Assembly: GCA_030148225.1 (NCBI GenBank)
Contig: JASBTX010000011.1
Coordinates: forward strand, 45,120-109,119
Direction: 5' to 3'
Length of the DNA stretch: 64,000 nucleotides
Origin: Paracoccaceae bacterium
Lineage (GTDB): Bacteria; Pseudomonadota; Alphaproteobacteria; Rhodobacterales; Rhodobacteraceae
Positions 1 through 9,463 of the stretch are shown here, in pieces. The notes under the pieces were generated by a model that did not search any database, was not told the origin of the DNA, and worked only from the letters and a program-made list of their open reading frames with translations. Numbering within the stretch: position 1 is the stretch's first letter; every line of letters starts with the position of its first letter. The position numbers and the translations under genes are program-made.

Positions 1-1
1 G

Positions 2-520
2 ACGCCGCTCTACCGCGACTGGATCATGCGGTCGCGTTTCTGCATCCTGACCACCGTCGGGCCGGATGGCACCGATGGTTCGCCGCGCGGAGATGTCGGC
101 CCCGTCGTCACGGAAATCGACGAGGTGACGCTGGCAATGCCGGATTGGCGTGGCAATAATCGTATGGATTCGCTCAGGAATATTGTCGCCGACGGGCGCT
201 GCTCGCTTTTGTTCATGGTGCCCGGATCAACCACGGTGGTGCGCGTCAATGCGGTCGCCCGCCTGACAATCGATGCTGATATGATCGCGCGCTTCGATCA
301 CAAGGGCCTCGCGCCGCGCAGCGTCATCCTTTTTCACATTCACGAGGTTTATACCCAATGCGCCCGCGCGGTGCTGCGTTCCGAGATCTGGACAAGCGGA
401 GATCAGAGCGCCGGCCTGCCCAGCGCCGGGGACATCCTGTCTGAAATGACCGGTGGGCGCATTGATGGCCGGGCCTATGACAATGCATGGCCGGACCGTG
501 CCGATAAAACGATGTGGTAG
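2..520 (+). CDS. PPOX-type FMN flavoprotein, 5'-truncated by window edge
   Basis: This is a pyridoxamine 5'-phosphate oxidase-like split-barrel protein, probably of the MSMEG_1061-type FMN subfamily. The frame is already open at base 2 and reads TPLYRDWIMRSRFC, so the true start lies upstream and the Met at base 26 is internal. The segments ILTTVGPDGT, SPRGD and WRGNNRMDSL match the FMN-binding barrel, and GRCSLLFMVPG follows. The physiological substrate of this subfamily is unknown; family members bind FMN or F420-type flavins. It ends 7 bases before the convergent accA stop. The family call is secure, the exact function is not. Confidence 0.8.
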   Translation, partial: TPLYRDWIMRSRFCILTTVGPDGTDGSPRGDVGPVVTEIDEVTLAMPDWRGNNRMDSLRNIVADGRCSLLFMVPGSTTVVRVNAVARLTIDADMIARFDHKGLAPRSVILFHIHEVYTQCARAVLRSEIWTSGDQSAGLPSAGDILSEMTGGRIDGRAYDNAWPDRADKTMW

Positions 521-527
521 CCCGGAC

Positions 528-1490
528 TTAGGCCGCCAGACCTTTGGAGCCCATCTTCAGGAATTTCTTGCGCCGCTCATCGATCAGCTTTTTCGGCGAT
601 TTCGACGAGAGTTCCTTGAGCATCGCCGTCAGCGCACTGCGCACGGAATTCAGTACCGCGTCCCTGTCACGCTGCGCGCCGCCCCGCGGCTCTGCGATGA
701 TGCGGTCGACCACGCCCAGCTGCTTGAGGTCCTGCGCCGTCAGCCGCAATGCTTCTGCCGCTTCGCGCATTTTCTCGGCATCTTTCCACAGGATCGATGC
801 GCAGCCTTCGGGACTGATGACCGAATAGATCGAATGTTCCAGCATGGCGACGCGATTGCCGGTTGCAAAGGCAACCGCCCCGCCCGATCCGCCCTCGCCG
901 ATGATGATCGAAATCAGCGGCACCCCGACCTGCAGGCATTTCTCTGTCGCCCGGGCAATCGCCTCGGACTGGCCGCGTTCTTCGGCACCTTTTCCCGGAT
1001 AGGCGCCGGGCGTATCCACCAACGTGACAACCGGCAGGCCGAAACGGCTTGCCAGTTCCATCAGGCGGATGGCCTTGCGGTAACCTTCGGGTCGCGCCAT
1101 GCCGAAATTCCGTTCGATCCGGGATTTGGTGTCAGAGCCTTTTTCATGCCCGATCACCATGACCGGAGTGCCGTCAAACCGGGCCAGCCCGCCCATGACC
1201 GAATGGTCATCGGCGAAATTCCTGTCCCCGGCCAGGGGTGTGTATTCGTCGAACAATGCCGCAATATAGTCACGGCAATGGGGCCGGTCAGGATGGCGTG
1301 CAACCTGGCATTTCTGCCAGGGTGTCAGTGATTTATAAAGCGTATCCAGCATCTTGGACGCTTTGGCATCCAGTGCAGCGGCCTCATCGGCGACGTCCAT
1401 GGAGTCAGATGACCGCGCCATAGCTCGCAGTTCTTCTGCCTTGCCTTCGATCTCTGCCAGAGGTTTTTCAAATTCGAGATAATTCTGCAT
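528..1490 (-). CDS. accA: acetyl-CoA carboxylase carboxyltransferase subunit alpha
   Basis: AccA forms the alpha half of the carboxyltransferase that moves CO2 from biotin-BCCP to acetyl-CoA, giving malonyl-CoA for fatty acid synthesis in the cytoplasm. The 320-residue product starts [11 protein letters not shown] and has the GEGGSGGA oxyanion/CoA-binding segment near residue 200, followed by [14 protein letters not shown], all typical of AccA; the family length is about 320. The frame stays open about 290 bases further upstream, but the ATG at 1490 has an AAGAGGCG ribosome site and matches the family N-terminus. mcl1 lies 71 bases upstream on the same strand. Confidence 0.96.
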   Translation of the reverse strand: MQNYLEFEKPLAEIEGKAEELRAMARSSDSMDVADEAAALDAKASKMLDTLYKSLTPWQKCQVARHPDRPHCRDYIAALFDEYTPLAGDRNFADDHSVMGGLARFDGTPVMVIGHEKGSDTKSRIERNFGMARPEGYRKAIRLMELASRFGLPVVTLVDTPGAYPGKGAEERGQSEAIARATEKCLQVGVPLISIIIGEGGSGGAVAFATGNRVAMLEHSIYSVISPEGCASILWKDAEKMREAAEALRLTAQDLKQLGVVDRIIAEPRGGAQRDRDAVLNSVRSALTAMLKELSSKSPKKLIDERRKKFLKMGSKGLAA

Positions 1491-1561
1491 GACGCCTCTT
1501 TCGGGACCGACCGGTTGGTATATGCCCCCAAGCGGGTGATATTGCAACGCGGAGGCGGCGC

Positions 1562-2521
1562 CTATTTCGACGAAATCAGCTCGGATTGGGCAACGATCAC
1601 CTCGGCCTGCTTGATCGATGCAATGTCGACAAGCCGCCCTTTGTAGACCGTGGCGCCAGCGCCTTCGGCTTTGGCCTTCTCCATCGCGGCCAGAATCTCG
1701 CGCGCTTCGGCAACAGCGTCGGCCGAGGGGGTAAAGACCGCGTTGGCCAGTGCCACCTGCTTGGGATGAATGGCCCATTTGCCCACCATGCCCAGGGTCG
1801 CCGAGCGTCGCGCCTGCGCCAGGAAACCGTCATCATCCGAGAAATCACCGAACGGGCCGTCTACCGGCAGCACGCCATGCGTCCGGCAGGCTGCCACGAT
1901 CGCCGCCTGCGCCCAGTGCCAGGGGTCGCTCCAGTGTTTCTGACCCTCGCGGATCATGTAATAGTTTTCCTGTGTCCCGCCGATGCCGGTGGTCTGCATG
2001 CCCATGGAGGCCGCGAAATCAGCAGCGCCCAGCGACATGGCCTGCAGTCGCGGCGAACTGGCGGCAATTTCGTCGACATGGGCAATGCCGGTCGCCGATT
2101 CAATGATCACCTCGAACGATATGGGTTTCTGACGACCCTTCGCCGCCTCAACCGCCGTCACCAGCGCATCGACCGCATAGATATCAGCCGCGTTGCCCAC
2201 CTTGGGGATCATGATCTGATCGAGCCTGTCGGCAGCGCATTCCAGCAGGTCAACAACATCGCGGTACCAGTAAGGCGTATCCAGCCCGTTGATCCGTACT
2301 GAAAGATACTTGTCCCCCCAGTCGACATCGCCGATGGCCTCGATGATGTTCTTGCGCGCCTCGGGCTTGTCAACGGGCGCGACGCTGTCCTCGAGATCAA
2401 GGTTGATGACATCCGCCGCCGATGCTGCCATCTTTTCGAAAATCGCGGGGCGGGAACCGGGACCGAACAACTGACATCTGTTGGGCCGGGCCGGGGCGGC
2501 GGGTTGCAAGCGAAAGCTCAT
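1562..2521 (-). CDS. mcl1: L-malyl-CoA/beta-methylmalyl-CoA lyase
   Basis: This CitE-like TIM-barrel lyase cleaves malyl-CoA to acetyl-CoA and glyoxylate and beta-methylmalyl-CoA to propionyl-CoA and glyoxylate. In Rhodobacteraceae it works in the ethylmalonyl-CoA pathway of C2 assimilation. The 319-residue product has the expected length; the Mg ligands correspond to E141 (VIIE) and D168 (GAADF), and the DLEDSVAP segment near residue 42 is the family CoA-site hallmark. It is the upstream neighbour of accA on the minus strand. The family is very well conserved in this order, so the assignment is firm; thioesterase-type paralogues (Mcl2) differ in the C-terminal part. Confidence 0.93.
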   Translation of the reverse strand: MSFRLQPAAPARPNRCQLFGPGSRPAIFEKMAASAADVINLDLEDSVAPVDKPEARKNIIEAIGDVDWGDKYLSVRINGLDTPYWYRDVVDLLECAADRLDQIMIPKVGNAADIYAVDALVTAVEAAKGRQKPISFEVIIESATGIAHVDEIAASSPRLQAMSLGAADFAASMGMQTTGIGGTQENYYMIREGQKHWSDPWHWAQAAIVAACRTHGVLPVDGPFGDFSDDDGFLAQARRSATLGMVGKWAIHPKQVALANAVFTPSADAVAEAREILAAMEKAKAEGAGATVYKGRLVDIASIKQAEVIVAQSELISSK

Positions 2522-2633
2522 ATCGTATTCCCTGGTAACTTAGTTGCGTCTGCGTCGCGATGATCGTTAGAATATTGCGCGCACCTTCGCAAGCGCAGAA
2601 AAGAACCCGCTGCGATGCGGCAGAAAGGAACTC

Positions 2634-3509
2634 ATGCGTCACCTCAGGACTTACACGTCACTCTGGGCGATGCGCCCCCACGACCAGACCGGCATCCGCC
2701 TGCCCTACGAAGAGGTCTGCGATATGGTGGCGGATGCGGGCTATGATGGCATGGCGCTGGATCTTGGGGCGGGCGATGTGGCCGAGGCGCGTAAAGTTCA
2801 GCCAATGATGGCCCGGCGCGGCCTGACCCCCCTGATCGTTGCCTTCCCGAAAACCGTCGAAAGCCTGCGTGAAACCCTGATCATGGCGCGGGATTTCGGT
2901 TCGCCTTTCGTGGATGTGATCGGCCAGGTCATGCCGCTTTCGGTCGATGGCATGATCCCCGTCATCCGCAAATGGATCGAGATGTCGGACGAGGTCGGCA
3001 TGCCCATCCAGTTCGAAAGCCATCGCAACTGCATCACCAACGATCTCTATTCAACGCTCTGCCTTCTGGACGCCATCCCCGAGATGCGCATGTGCGCAGA
3101 CCTGTCGCACTATGTCGTGGACCGGGAATTCTGGTTCCCTTTGTCAGATCGCGACCTCGGGCTGATCAGCCGGATACTCGCGCGCTCCGACAGTTTTCAG
3201 GGTCGCGTGGCCAGCCGCCAGCAGATACAACTGCAGCTCGATTTTCCTCAGCACCGGAAATGGGTCGGACTGTTTCGTGACTGGTGGCGCGAGGGGCTCG
3301 AGGGCTGGCGTCAGCGCAACCAAAGCGGCGACTGCATCTTTCTTTGCGAGCTCGGCCCCCCTGAATACGCCATGACCGGTCCGGACGGGCGTGAAATGAG
3401 CAACCGGTGGGAAGAAGCACTCACCATCAAAGGCTGGATCGGAGAGATGTGGCAAGAGATGGAGGCCGGCGCGGGCGGGCCGCCTCTGACTCCGGAAGCA
3501 ACAGAATAA
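2634..3509 (+). CDS. sugar phosphate isomerase/epimerase-like TIM-barrel protein
   Basis: The 291-residue protein resembles the xylose-isomerase-like TIM-barrel (AP_endonuc_2) superfamily. EEVCDMVADAGYDGMALDLGAG is a typical first barrel unit, and QFESHRNC and CADLSHYVV carry the Glu, His and Asp residues usually used for metal binding. The start ATG has AGAAAGGAAC upstream. It is divergent from mcl1, and about 120 bases precede the D-amino-acid operon. The substrate cannot be told; related proteins isomerise sugars or act on myo-inositol derivatives. Near its C-terminus it has FLCELGPPEYAMT, a further conserved metal-site segment. Confidence 0.75.
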   Translation: MRHLRTYTSLWAMRPHDQTGIRLPYEEVCDMVADAGYDGMALDLGAGDVAEARKVQPMMARRGLTPLIVAFPKTVESLRETLIMARDFGSPFVDVIGQVMPLSVDGMIPVIRKWIEMSDEVGMPIQFESHRNCITNDLYSTLCLLDAIPEMRMCADLSHYVVDREFWFPLSDRDLGLISRILARSDSFQGRVASRQQIQLQLDFPQHRKWVGLFRDWWREGLEGWRQRNQSGDCIFLCELGPPEYAMTGPDGREMSNRWEEALTIKGWIGEMWQEMEAGAGGPPLTPEATE

Positions 3510-3632
3510 TCTCTTCTTCTTTGCATAAATACTCGAAGAAAATTCTAATAATTTCGACTTATCAACAGAATTAGGCGATATTTCTGTCAGATGCGATGCT
3601 AGACGGGCGCGATACTGCAGGGGAGTATTGTC

Positions 3633-4634
3633 ATGATCAAAACACCGTATCTCTTGTTTCTTGGCGACGCGCCGGATGCGCTGGCGGCAAAGGTGGCGCA
3701 GGGCATCAAGGACTGGCGCCCGGAAAATGCCGTGGGGCAGTTCCGCCTGCCTGATTGCGGTGCCGATCTGGGCATTGCCGACATGACCCTGGCTCAGGCC
3801 CAAGAGGCCGGCGCCAAAACGCTGGTGATCGGCGTGGCCAATCGGGGCGGCGTCATTTCCCAGGCCTGGAAAGAAGTGCTGATCGAGGCACTCAACATGG
3901 GCTATGACATTGCCAGCGGCCTGCACAATCTTCTACATGATGAGGCCGATCTCGTCGCGGCCGCCGACGCAAATGGCCGCCAGCTTCATGATGTTCGCAT
4001 CCCCTCGGTCGATTATCCGATCGCCAATGGCGTCAAACGCAGCGGCAAACGCTGTCTAGCCGTGGGCACGGACTGTTCGGTCGGCAAGATGTACACCGCG
4101 CTGGCGATGGACAAGGAAATGCGCGCCCGGGGGATGAAGTCCACTTTTCGGCCAACCGGCCAGACCGGTATCCTGATCACCGGTGGCGGCGTGCCGCTGG
4201 ACGCGGTGATCGCCGATTTCATGGCCGGCGCGGTCGAGTGGCTGACGCCGGACAATGATGCCGATCATTGGGACCTGATCGAAGGGCAGGGATCGCTCTT
4301 TCACGTGTCCTATTCGGGGGTCACCATGGCGCTGGTTCACGGCGGTCAGCCTGATGCGCTGATCCTGAGCCACGAACCCACCCGCAAGCATATGCGCGGA
4401 TTGCCGGATTATCAGCAGCCCAGCCTGCAGGCGCTGCGCGATACCGCGCTGACGCTTGCCCGCGTGGCCAACCCGGCCTGCGAAGTTATCGGCGTTTCGG
4501 TCAATACCCAGCATCTCTCGGATCAGGAGGCGCTGGATTACTGTGCCCGTGTCGAGGCTGAAATGGGGCTGCCGACCGTTGATCCGTTCCGGCACGGGGC
4601 CGGGCGGCTGGTCGATGCGCTCTCATCCGTCTGA
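3633..4634 (+). CDS. dgcN: DUF1611 protein, DgcN-like D-glutamate N-acetyltransferase
   Basis: The DUF1611 family includes DgcN, which starts a D-glutamate degradation route in marine bacteria by making N-acetyl-D-glutamate. The 333-residue protein has the P-loop-like segment GTDCSVGKMYT at 145-155, the family's best conserved motif, plus GQTGILITGGGVPLDAV and EGQGSLFHVSY. It is the first gene of a co-directional set: 14 bases on comes a DgcA-like enolase-superfamily enzyme, then a D-amino-acid transaminase. That partnership supports the D-glutamate role. The family assignment is direct; the reaction is inferred from the named homologue and the context. Confidence 0.82.
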   Translation: MIKTPYLLFLGDAPDALAAKVAQGIKDWRPENAVGQFRLPDCGADLGIADMTLAQAQEAGAKTLVIGVANRGGVISQAWKEVLIEALNMGYDIASGLHNLLHDEADLVAAADANGRQLHDVRIPSVDYPIANGVKRSGKRCLAVGTDCSVGKMYTALAMDKEMRARGMKSTFRPTGQTGILITGGGVPLDAVIADFMAGAVEWLTPDNDADHWDLIEGQGSLFHVSYSGVTMALVHGGQPDALILSHEPTRKHMRGLPDYQQPSLQALRDTALTLARVANPACEVIGVSVNTQHLSDQEALDYCARVEAEMGLPTVDPFRHGAGRLVDALSSV

Positions 4635-4648
4635 TCCGTGATCCGGGT

Positions 4649-5614
4649 ATGAAGCGCAGCGTCACACGGGATGTCTTTCGGCTGGCCGAGGTCTTTACGA
4701 TCTCGCGCGGGTCGCGGACCGAGGCTCAGGTCCTGACGGTTCACCTGGAACAGGACGGTGTGATCGGCCGGGGCGAATGCGTGCCCTATGCCCGCTACGG
4801 TGAAACGCTCGACAGCGTGACCCAACAGATAGATGCCCTTCCCCGGGCGCTTGATCGGCGCATCCTGAACGAGGTCATGCCCGCAGGTGCCGGGCGCAAC
4901 GCGGTCGATTGTGCGCTTTGGGATCTCGCGGCCAAGGCAGCGGGAAAACCTGTCTGGGACCTGGCGGGCTTGCCCGCCCCGGGACCGGTGATCACCGCCT
5001 ATACCCTGTCGCTTGATACGCCCGACAACATGCAGGCGGCGGCGGCGCGCAATGCGCATCGCCCCCTGCTCAAGATCAAGCTTGGGACGGCAGATGACAT
5101 GGCCCGGCTCGAGGCGGTGCGCCGAGGCGCACCGGATGCGCGTATCATCGTCGATGCCAACGAAGGCTGGAGCGCCGAGGTCTATTCAGACCTTGCCCCG
5201 CATCTGATCCGGCTGGGCGTTGCACTGGTTGAACAGCCGCTTCCGGCGGATCAGGATGATATGCTGGCCGAGATTGCCCGCCCGCTGCCCGTCTGCGCCG
5301 ATGAGGCCGCCCATGACCGGGCCAGCCTGCCATCGCTCGTCGGCAAATACGATGTCGTCAACATCAAGCTCGACAAGACCGGCGGCCTGACCGAGGCCCT
5401 GCTGATGCAGGAGGCGGCAATTGCCGCTGGCTTTGACGTCATGGTGGGCTGCATGGTCGGCTCGTCCCTGGCGATGGCACCTGCGACGCTGATAGCACAA
5501 AACGCGATCATAACGGATCTTGACGGTCCGCTTCTCTTGGCCGAAGACCGCGATGAACCGCTGATTTATGACCAAGACGGAGTGCACCCGCCCAAAGCCG
5601 CACTTTGGGGGTAG
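4649..5614 (+). CDS. dgcA: enolase-superfamily epimerase, DgcA-like N-acetyl-D-glutamate racemase
   Basis: The 321-residue enzyme belongs to the muconate lactonizing/dipeptide epimerase group of the enolase superfamily. The catalytic set is complete: KIK at 142-144, metal ligands D169 (VDAN), E195 (VEQP) and D218 (CADE), and K240 (NIK). Older annotation calls such proteins L-Ala-D/L-Glu epimerase. Its position directly after the DUF1611 gene fits DgcA, which converts N-acetyl-D-glutamate to the L form. Start and fold are clear; choosing between dipeptide epimerase and N-acetyl-glutamate racemase rests on context. Confidence 0.85.
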   Translation: MKRSVTRDVFRLAEVFTISRGSRTEAQVLTVHLEQDGVIGRGECVPYARYGETLDSVTQQIDALPRALDRRILNEVMPAGAGRNAVDCALWDLAAKAAGKPVWDLAGLPAPGPVITAYTLSLDTPDNMQAAAARNAHRPLLKIKLGTADDMARLEAVRRGAPDARIIVDANEGWSAEVYSDLAPHLIRLGVALVEQPLPADQDDMLAEIARPLPVCADEAAHDRASLPSLVGKYDVVNIKLDKTGGLTEALLMQEAAIAAGFDVMVGCMVGSSLAMAPATLIAQNAIITDLDGPLLLAEDRDEPLIYDQDGVHPPKAALWG

Positions 5615-5638
5615 AACCCGTCAAGCCGAGGAGCTGAC

Positions 5639-6490
5639 ATGAGCCGCATCGTATACGTGAACGGAGAGTATGTTCCCGAAGAGGAGGCCAGGATCTCGGT
5701 TTTTGACCGTGGTTTCCTGATGGCCGATGGCGTCTACGAAGTAACCTCGGTTCTCAAAGGCAAGCTGATCGACTTTGCCGGGCACGCAAAACGGCTTGAA
5801 CGTTCGCTGAACGAGCTGGATATGGCTGCCCCCTGCACCACGGATGAATTGCTGGAAATCCACCGCGAACTTGTTGCGCGGAACGCGGTGACCGAGGGGC
5901 TGGTTTACCTGCAGGTGACACGCGGTGTGGCAGACCGCGATTTTGCCTATCCCAAGGATACGACACCGACGCTGGTTCTTTTCACCCAGCACAAAACCGT
6001 TGTCGAAAGCCCTGCGGCCAGCACCGGGATCAAGGTGATCTCGATCGAAGATCAGCGCTGGGGACGGCGCGATATCAAGACGGTGCAGCTGCTTTATCCC
6101 GCCATGGGCAAAATGATGGCCAAGGCCGCAGGTTGCGACGATGCGTGGATGGTCGAAGAGGGCGCGGTGACCGAGGGGACATCAAACAACGCCTATATCA
6201 TCAAAAACGGCAGGATCATCACGCGGCAGCTTTCCAACGACATCCTTCACGGCATTACCCGCGCGGCGGTACTCAAATTCGCCGAAGAGGCACAGATGGT
6301 TGTCGAGGAACGCCCCTTTACCATTGCCGAGGCTCAGGGAGCCGACGAAGCCTTTATCACTTCGGCCACAACATTCGTGCAGCCCGTTGTGTCCATTGAC
6401 GGAGTCGAGATCGGCAGCGGCGCACCGGGCCCTCTGGCACTGCGCCTGCGCGAGATTTATGTCGATCAGAGCCGTAAACAGGCAATCTAG
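5639..6490 (+). CDS. dat: D-amino-acid transaminase (fold type IV PLP enzyme)
   Basis: This is a PLP class IV aminotransferase of 283 residues, close to the usual length. The Schiff-base lysine is K147 in DIKTVQLL, and VFDRGFLMADGVYEV near residue 21 and EGTSNNAYII are class hallmarks. Such enzymes move the amino group of D-alanine or other D-amino acids to 2-oxoglutarate, producing D-glutamate. That product would feed the DgcN/DgcA pair encoded 25 bases upstream, so the three genes read as a route from D-amino acids to L-glutamate. Branched-chain aminotransferase or aminodeoxychorismate lyase are less likely alternatives. Confidence 0.85.
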   Translation: MSRIVYVNGEYVPEEEARISVFDRGFLMADGVYEVTSVLKGKLIDFAGHAKRLERSLNELDMAAPCTTDELLEIHRELVARNAVTEGLVYLQVTRGVADRDFAYPKDTTPTLVLFTQHKTVVESPAASTGIKVISIEDQRWGRRDIKTVQLLYPAMGKMMAKAAGCDDAWMVEEGAVTEGTSNNAYIIKNGRIITRQLSNDILHGITRAAVLKFAEEAQMVVEERPFTIAEAQGADEAFITSATTFVQPVVSIDGVEIGSGAPGPLALRLREIYVDQSRKQAI

Positions 6491-6515
6491 CGGCGCTCGC
6501 CGCTGATACGCCGGG

Positions 6516-6758
6516 TCATTGCACGATCCTGAGTGCGATATATGGCACCAGGTTGAAAAGGATGATGCCCAGTTTGTACTGGCCGAGGAAACGGTAAAAT
6601 GTCAGGCGGATGTCGGCCTGATCCAGATCGAAGAGAGTGGCGTGAAATGCGGTGGCCCGATTTCGGACCAGCATCGTCAGCAATGTCGCCGCGATCAGCA
6701 GCCCGAGGTTGATCGCCGTCATCCAGGCAAATAATTGCGTCAGCGTTTCAAGGGTCAT
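6516..6758 (-). CDS. DUF6868-like small membrane protein
   Basis: An 80-residue protein with two likely membrane segments: LFAWMTAINLGLLIAATLLTML at about 9-30 and LGIILFNLVPYIALRIV near the C-terminus. Between them lies a short polar stretch LFDLDQADIRLTFYRF that is characteristic of the DUF6868 family of small inner-membrane proteins. No function is known. It is the last gene of a minus-strand set with DUF1244 (57 bases upstream) and N-formylglutamate amidohydrolase, and it converges on the transaminase gene. Confidence 0.7.
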   Translation of the reverse strand: MTLETLTQLFAWMTAINLGLLIAATLLTMLVRNRATAFHATLFDLDQADIRLTFYRFLGQYKLGIILFNLVPYIALRIVQ

Positions 6759-6815
6759 GAGATACCTCTCTGACCCGATTGTATCACAGATCGGTTGCGT
6801 TGTACCTGATCTTCC

Positions 6816-7106
6816 TCAGCCGTGGGATTTTTTGAAGGCCGCCTGCGCCTCGGCGCTGGCTTCGGTCTGGTACTTTTCCCGCCACTCGGCAAACGGCATG
6901 CCATAGAACGCCTCGCGGCCTTCATCCTTGGTCATCCCGATGCCCTTCTCATTGGCGGCCTCCTGATACCAGCGGCTCAGGCAATTGCGGCAGAACCCGG
7001 TCAGGTTCATCATGTCGATATTCTGAACATCGGTACGTCGGGACAAGTGATCGCGAAGCCGCCTGAATGCCGCCGCTTCGAGTTCCATGCGCGTCGTGTC
7101 GTCCAT
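6816..7106 (-). CDS. DUF1244 family protein
   Basis: A 96-residue soluble protein. MNLTGFCRNCLSRWY and DEGREAFYGMPFAEWREKYQ are the strongly conserved blocks of the DUF1244 family, which has a known small helical structure but no assigned role. It follows the N-formylglutamate amidohydrolase gene by 12 bases, so the two are probably co-transcribed; this pairing is frequent in alphaproteobacteria. Nothing in it suggests a membrane segment or signal peptide. Confidence 0.85.
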   Translation of the reverse strand: MDDTTRMELEAAAFRRLRDHLSRRTDVQNIDMMNLTGFCRNCLSRWYQEAANEKGIGMTKDEGREAFYGMPFAEWREKYQTEASAEAQAAFKKSHG

Positions 7107-7118
7107 CTTTCCCCTCCG

Positions 7119-7856
7119 TCAAAGGCCCGATGCGGCCAGCGCATCGATCAGCAGCGGCGCGAGCCGTGCCGCCCAGTTCATTTGCCCGGTTTCGGTTTCG
7201 ATCAGATCGTTGCGGATTTCAACCAGGACATGCGGGCGTCCGGGCGTCAGGCCATGACGATCCATCGCGTCTCCGCCCAGCTTGCCGTGATAGGGTACGT
7301 TGTCGCCCGAAATGATATCACGCTCGGATGCCAGCCGCTGCAACAGCGGATCGGCAAGCCGCCGGTCATCCGCCGAGAGCACGCCCAGATGCCATGGTCG
7401 TGGCGATCTGCCGTTCAGGCGCGGCGTAAAACTGTGAACCGACACAAGGACCCTGTCATCACGCGCGCCGGCCAGCGCCGAGAGGGCTGCATGATAGGGT
7501 CGGTGAAACGCGTTCAGTCGGCGTTCGATCTCGGTTTCGCTAACATGTCGGTTGGTCGGGATGATGGTCCCGTCATAGAGGCGCATCACCAGTGTCGGAT
7601 CATCTTCTCCCCGGTTGGGGTCGATGACAAGGCGCGAAAACCGCGAGAGCACCGCCGGGGCATTCAGCGCATCGGCCAAATGTCGTGTGACGCCCGCTGC
7701 GCCAACGTCATAGGCGATATGGCGGTTCATGTCCGAGTTGTTCAGACCAAGGCTGCCATTGTTGACGCAGTCCGGCACCCGGTTCGATGCGTGATCGCAT
7801 GTCACGAGCCACCGCCCCTGCCGAGCGGTGCCGATCAGTTCATAGGCATCGGCCAT
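7119..7856 (-). CDS. N-formylglutamate amidohydrolase family protein
   Basis: The product belongs to the zinc-dependent N-formylglutamate amidohydrolase family, which releases formate from N-formylglutamate at the end of histidine degradation; many members have uncertain substrates. CDHASN at residues 20-25, SRLVIDPNRGEDD and VSVHSFTP are the family's metal and substrate motifs. The frame is open to an ATG at 7943, but the Met at 7856 matches where homologues begin and has AGGA upstream, so it was chosen; 7880 and 7943 remain possible. It heads an operon with DUF1244 and a small membrane protein. Confidence 0.85.
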   Translation of the reverse strand: MADAYELIGTARQGRWLVTCDHASNRVPDCVNNGSLGLNNSDMNRHIAYDVGAAGVTRHLADALNAPAVLSRFSRLVIDPNRGEDDPTLVMRLYDGTIIPTNRHVSETEIERRLNAFHRPYHAALSALAGARDDRVLVSVHSFTPRLNGRSPRPWHLGVLSADDRRLADPLLQRLASERDIISGDNVPYHGKLGGDAMDRHGLTPGRPHVLVEIRNDLIETETGQMNWAARLAPLLIDALAASGL

Positions 7857-7990
7857 GCCATCGTCGAAATCCTGTCTCATTGCCGCATACATATGCGCGG
7901 AAAAACCGAAGCGCCAGTTGCTCTGGCAGGAGAATTGAGCCATAGAGGCCGCGGCCCACTACAATCTGGTTAAGAAGGAATGCGGTAAGG

Positions 7991-9436
7991 ATGAGACGCC
8001 TGCGCAAGGTAAAGATCGTGGCAACACTGGGCCCGGCATCAAACGATTATCAGACAATCCGTGCGCTGTTCGAGGCGGGCGCAGACGTGTTTCGCCTGAA
8101 CATGAGCCACGGCGATCACGCGGAAATCGCTGCCCGTCACGCCATAATCCGCCAGATCGAAAAGGATCTCGAGCGGCCCATCGGCATTCTGGCCGACCTA
8201 CAGGGCCCGAAACTCAGATGCGGCGTGTTCAAAAATGGTGAAGAGGACCTGGAGGAAGGGGCCAGTTTCCGCTTTGACCTCGATCCAGCCGAGGGCGACG
8301 CGACCCGCGTTTGCCTGCCGCACAAAGAGATTTTCGCTGCGCTACAGCCGGGTTCGACCCTGCTGGTCAATGACGGCAAGATCCGGGTTCAGGTCAGCGA
8401 ATGTGGACCGGATTTTGCCAATTGCACCGTCATCGCCGGGGGTACGATTTCAAACCGCAAGGGCGTGAATGTCCCCGATGTGGTGCTGCCGCTGGCCGCA
8501 CTGAGCGAAAAGGACCGCAAGGACCTCGAGTTTGTGTGCGATCTGGGGGTCGACTGGCTGGCGCTGTCATTTGTACAGCGCCCCGAAGATGTAAAAGAGG
8601 CGCGCGAACTGGCATGGGGCCGCGCAGCGATCCTGTCGAAGATCGAAAAACCCGCTGCTGTCGAAGCCTTTGACGAAATTCTTGCCGTGTCGGACGGGAT
8701 CATGGTTGCGCGTGGTGATTTGGGCGTCGAACTGCCGGTGCAGAATGTGCCGCCGATCCAGAAACGCCTTGTGCGCCGCTGTCGCGCGGTTGCCAAGCCG
8801 GTGATCGTTGCGACCCAGATGCTGGAAAGCATGATCGAAAGCCCGATGCCGACACGTGCCGAGGTCTCGGACGTGGCCACCGCGATCTACGAGGGTACGG
8901 ATGCGATCATGCTGTCGGCGGAATCGGCGGCAGGAAGCTATCCGGTCGAGGCGGTTCAGACGATGAACAACGTCGCCATCGAGGTCGAGCGTGACCCGAA
9001 CTATCGCCAGGTCATCAATTCATCGCGCGGCGGGATCAAGGAATCGGTCGCTGATGCTATCGTCAGCGCCGCCCGCGAAATCGCGGAAACCACCGATATC
9101 AAGGTGATCTGCTGTTTCTCGCAGTCCGGATCGACGGCGCGGCTGGTCGCGCGCGAACGTCCGCATGTGCCCATCATCATGATGACCTCGCTCGAGGCGA
9201 CATCGCGCAAGCTTTGCCTGACTTGGGGGATGCACTGCGTCCTGACAGGCCCGGTCGATCGCTTCAAGGGTGCGGTCATTAGCGCGGTGCGCGCGGCGAC
9301 CAGAGAGGGGTTTGCGGATGCCGATGACAGTATCGTCGTGACCGCCGGTGTGCCTTTCAATCAGTCGGGTACCACAAATATTCTGCGGGTTGCCCCCTGC
9401 GAAGAACGCTTGATTTACAAATCTGATCCAGAATAA
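7991..9436 (+). CDS. pyk: pyruvate kinase
   Basis: Pyruvate kinase makes ATP and pyruvate from phosphoenolpyruvate and ADP, the last step of glycolysis. At 481 residues it has the normal length. RRLRKVKIVATLGPAS opens the A domain, VFRLNMSHG follows, SKIEKPAAVEAF is the catalytic lysine region and MVARGDLGVELP the metal site. The C-terminal regulatory domain with CFSQSGSTARLVARERP is complete. The ATG is preceded by a GGTAAGG ribosome site. It is transcribed away from the amidohydrolase operon; a small membrane-protein gene starts 27 bases after it. Confidence 0.97.
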   Translation: MRRLRKVKIVATLGPASNDYQTIRALFEAGADVFRLNMSHGDHAEIAARHAIIRQIEKDLERPIGILADLQGPKLRCGVFKNGEEDLEEGASFRFDLDPAEGDATRVCLPHKEIFAALQPGSTLLVNDGKIRVQVSECGPDFANCTVIAGGTISNRKGVNVPDVVLPLAALSEKDRKDLEFVCDLGVDWLALSFVQRPEDVKEARELAWGRAAILSKIEKPAAVEAFDEILAVSDGIMVARGDLGVELPVQNVPPIQKRLVRRCRAVAKPVIVATQMLESMIESPMPTRAEVSDVATAIYEGTDAIMLSAESAAGSYPVEAVQTMNNVAIEVERDPNYRQVINSSRGGIKESVADAIVSAAREIAETTDIKVICCFSQSGSTARLVARERPHVPIIMMTSLEATSRKLCLTWGMHCVLTGPVDRFKGAVISAVRAATREGFADADDSIVVTAGVPFNQSGTTNILRVAPCEERLIYKSDPE

Positions 9437-9463
9437 TGCGCGTGTCATTGATGGAGCAGCATT

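Noticed and set aside
6822..7973. 383-codon open frame on the plus strand
   Set aside because: It lies opposite the DUF1244 and N-formylglutamate amidohydrolase genes and its translation is rich in Arg, Ala and Gly with no family motif; it is a shadow of high-GC coding DNA.
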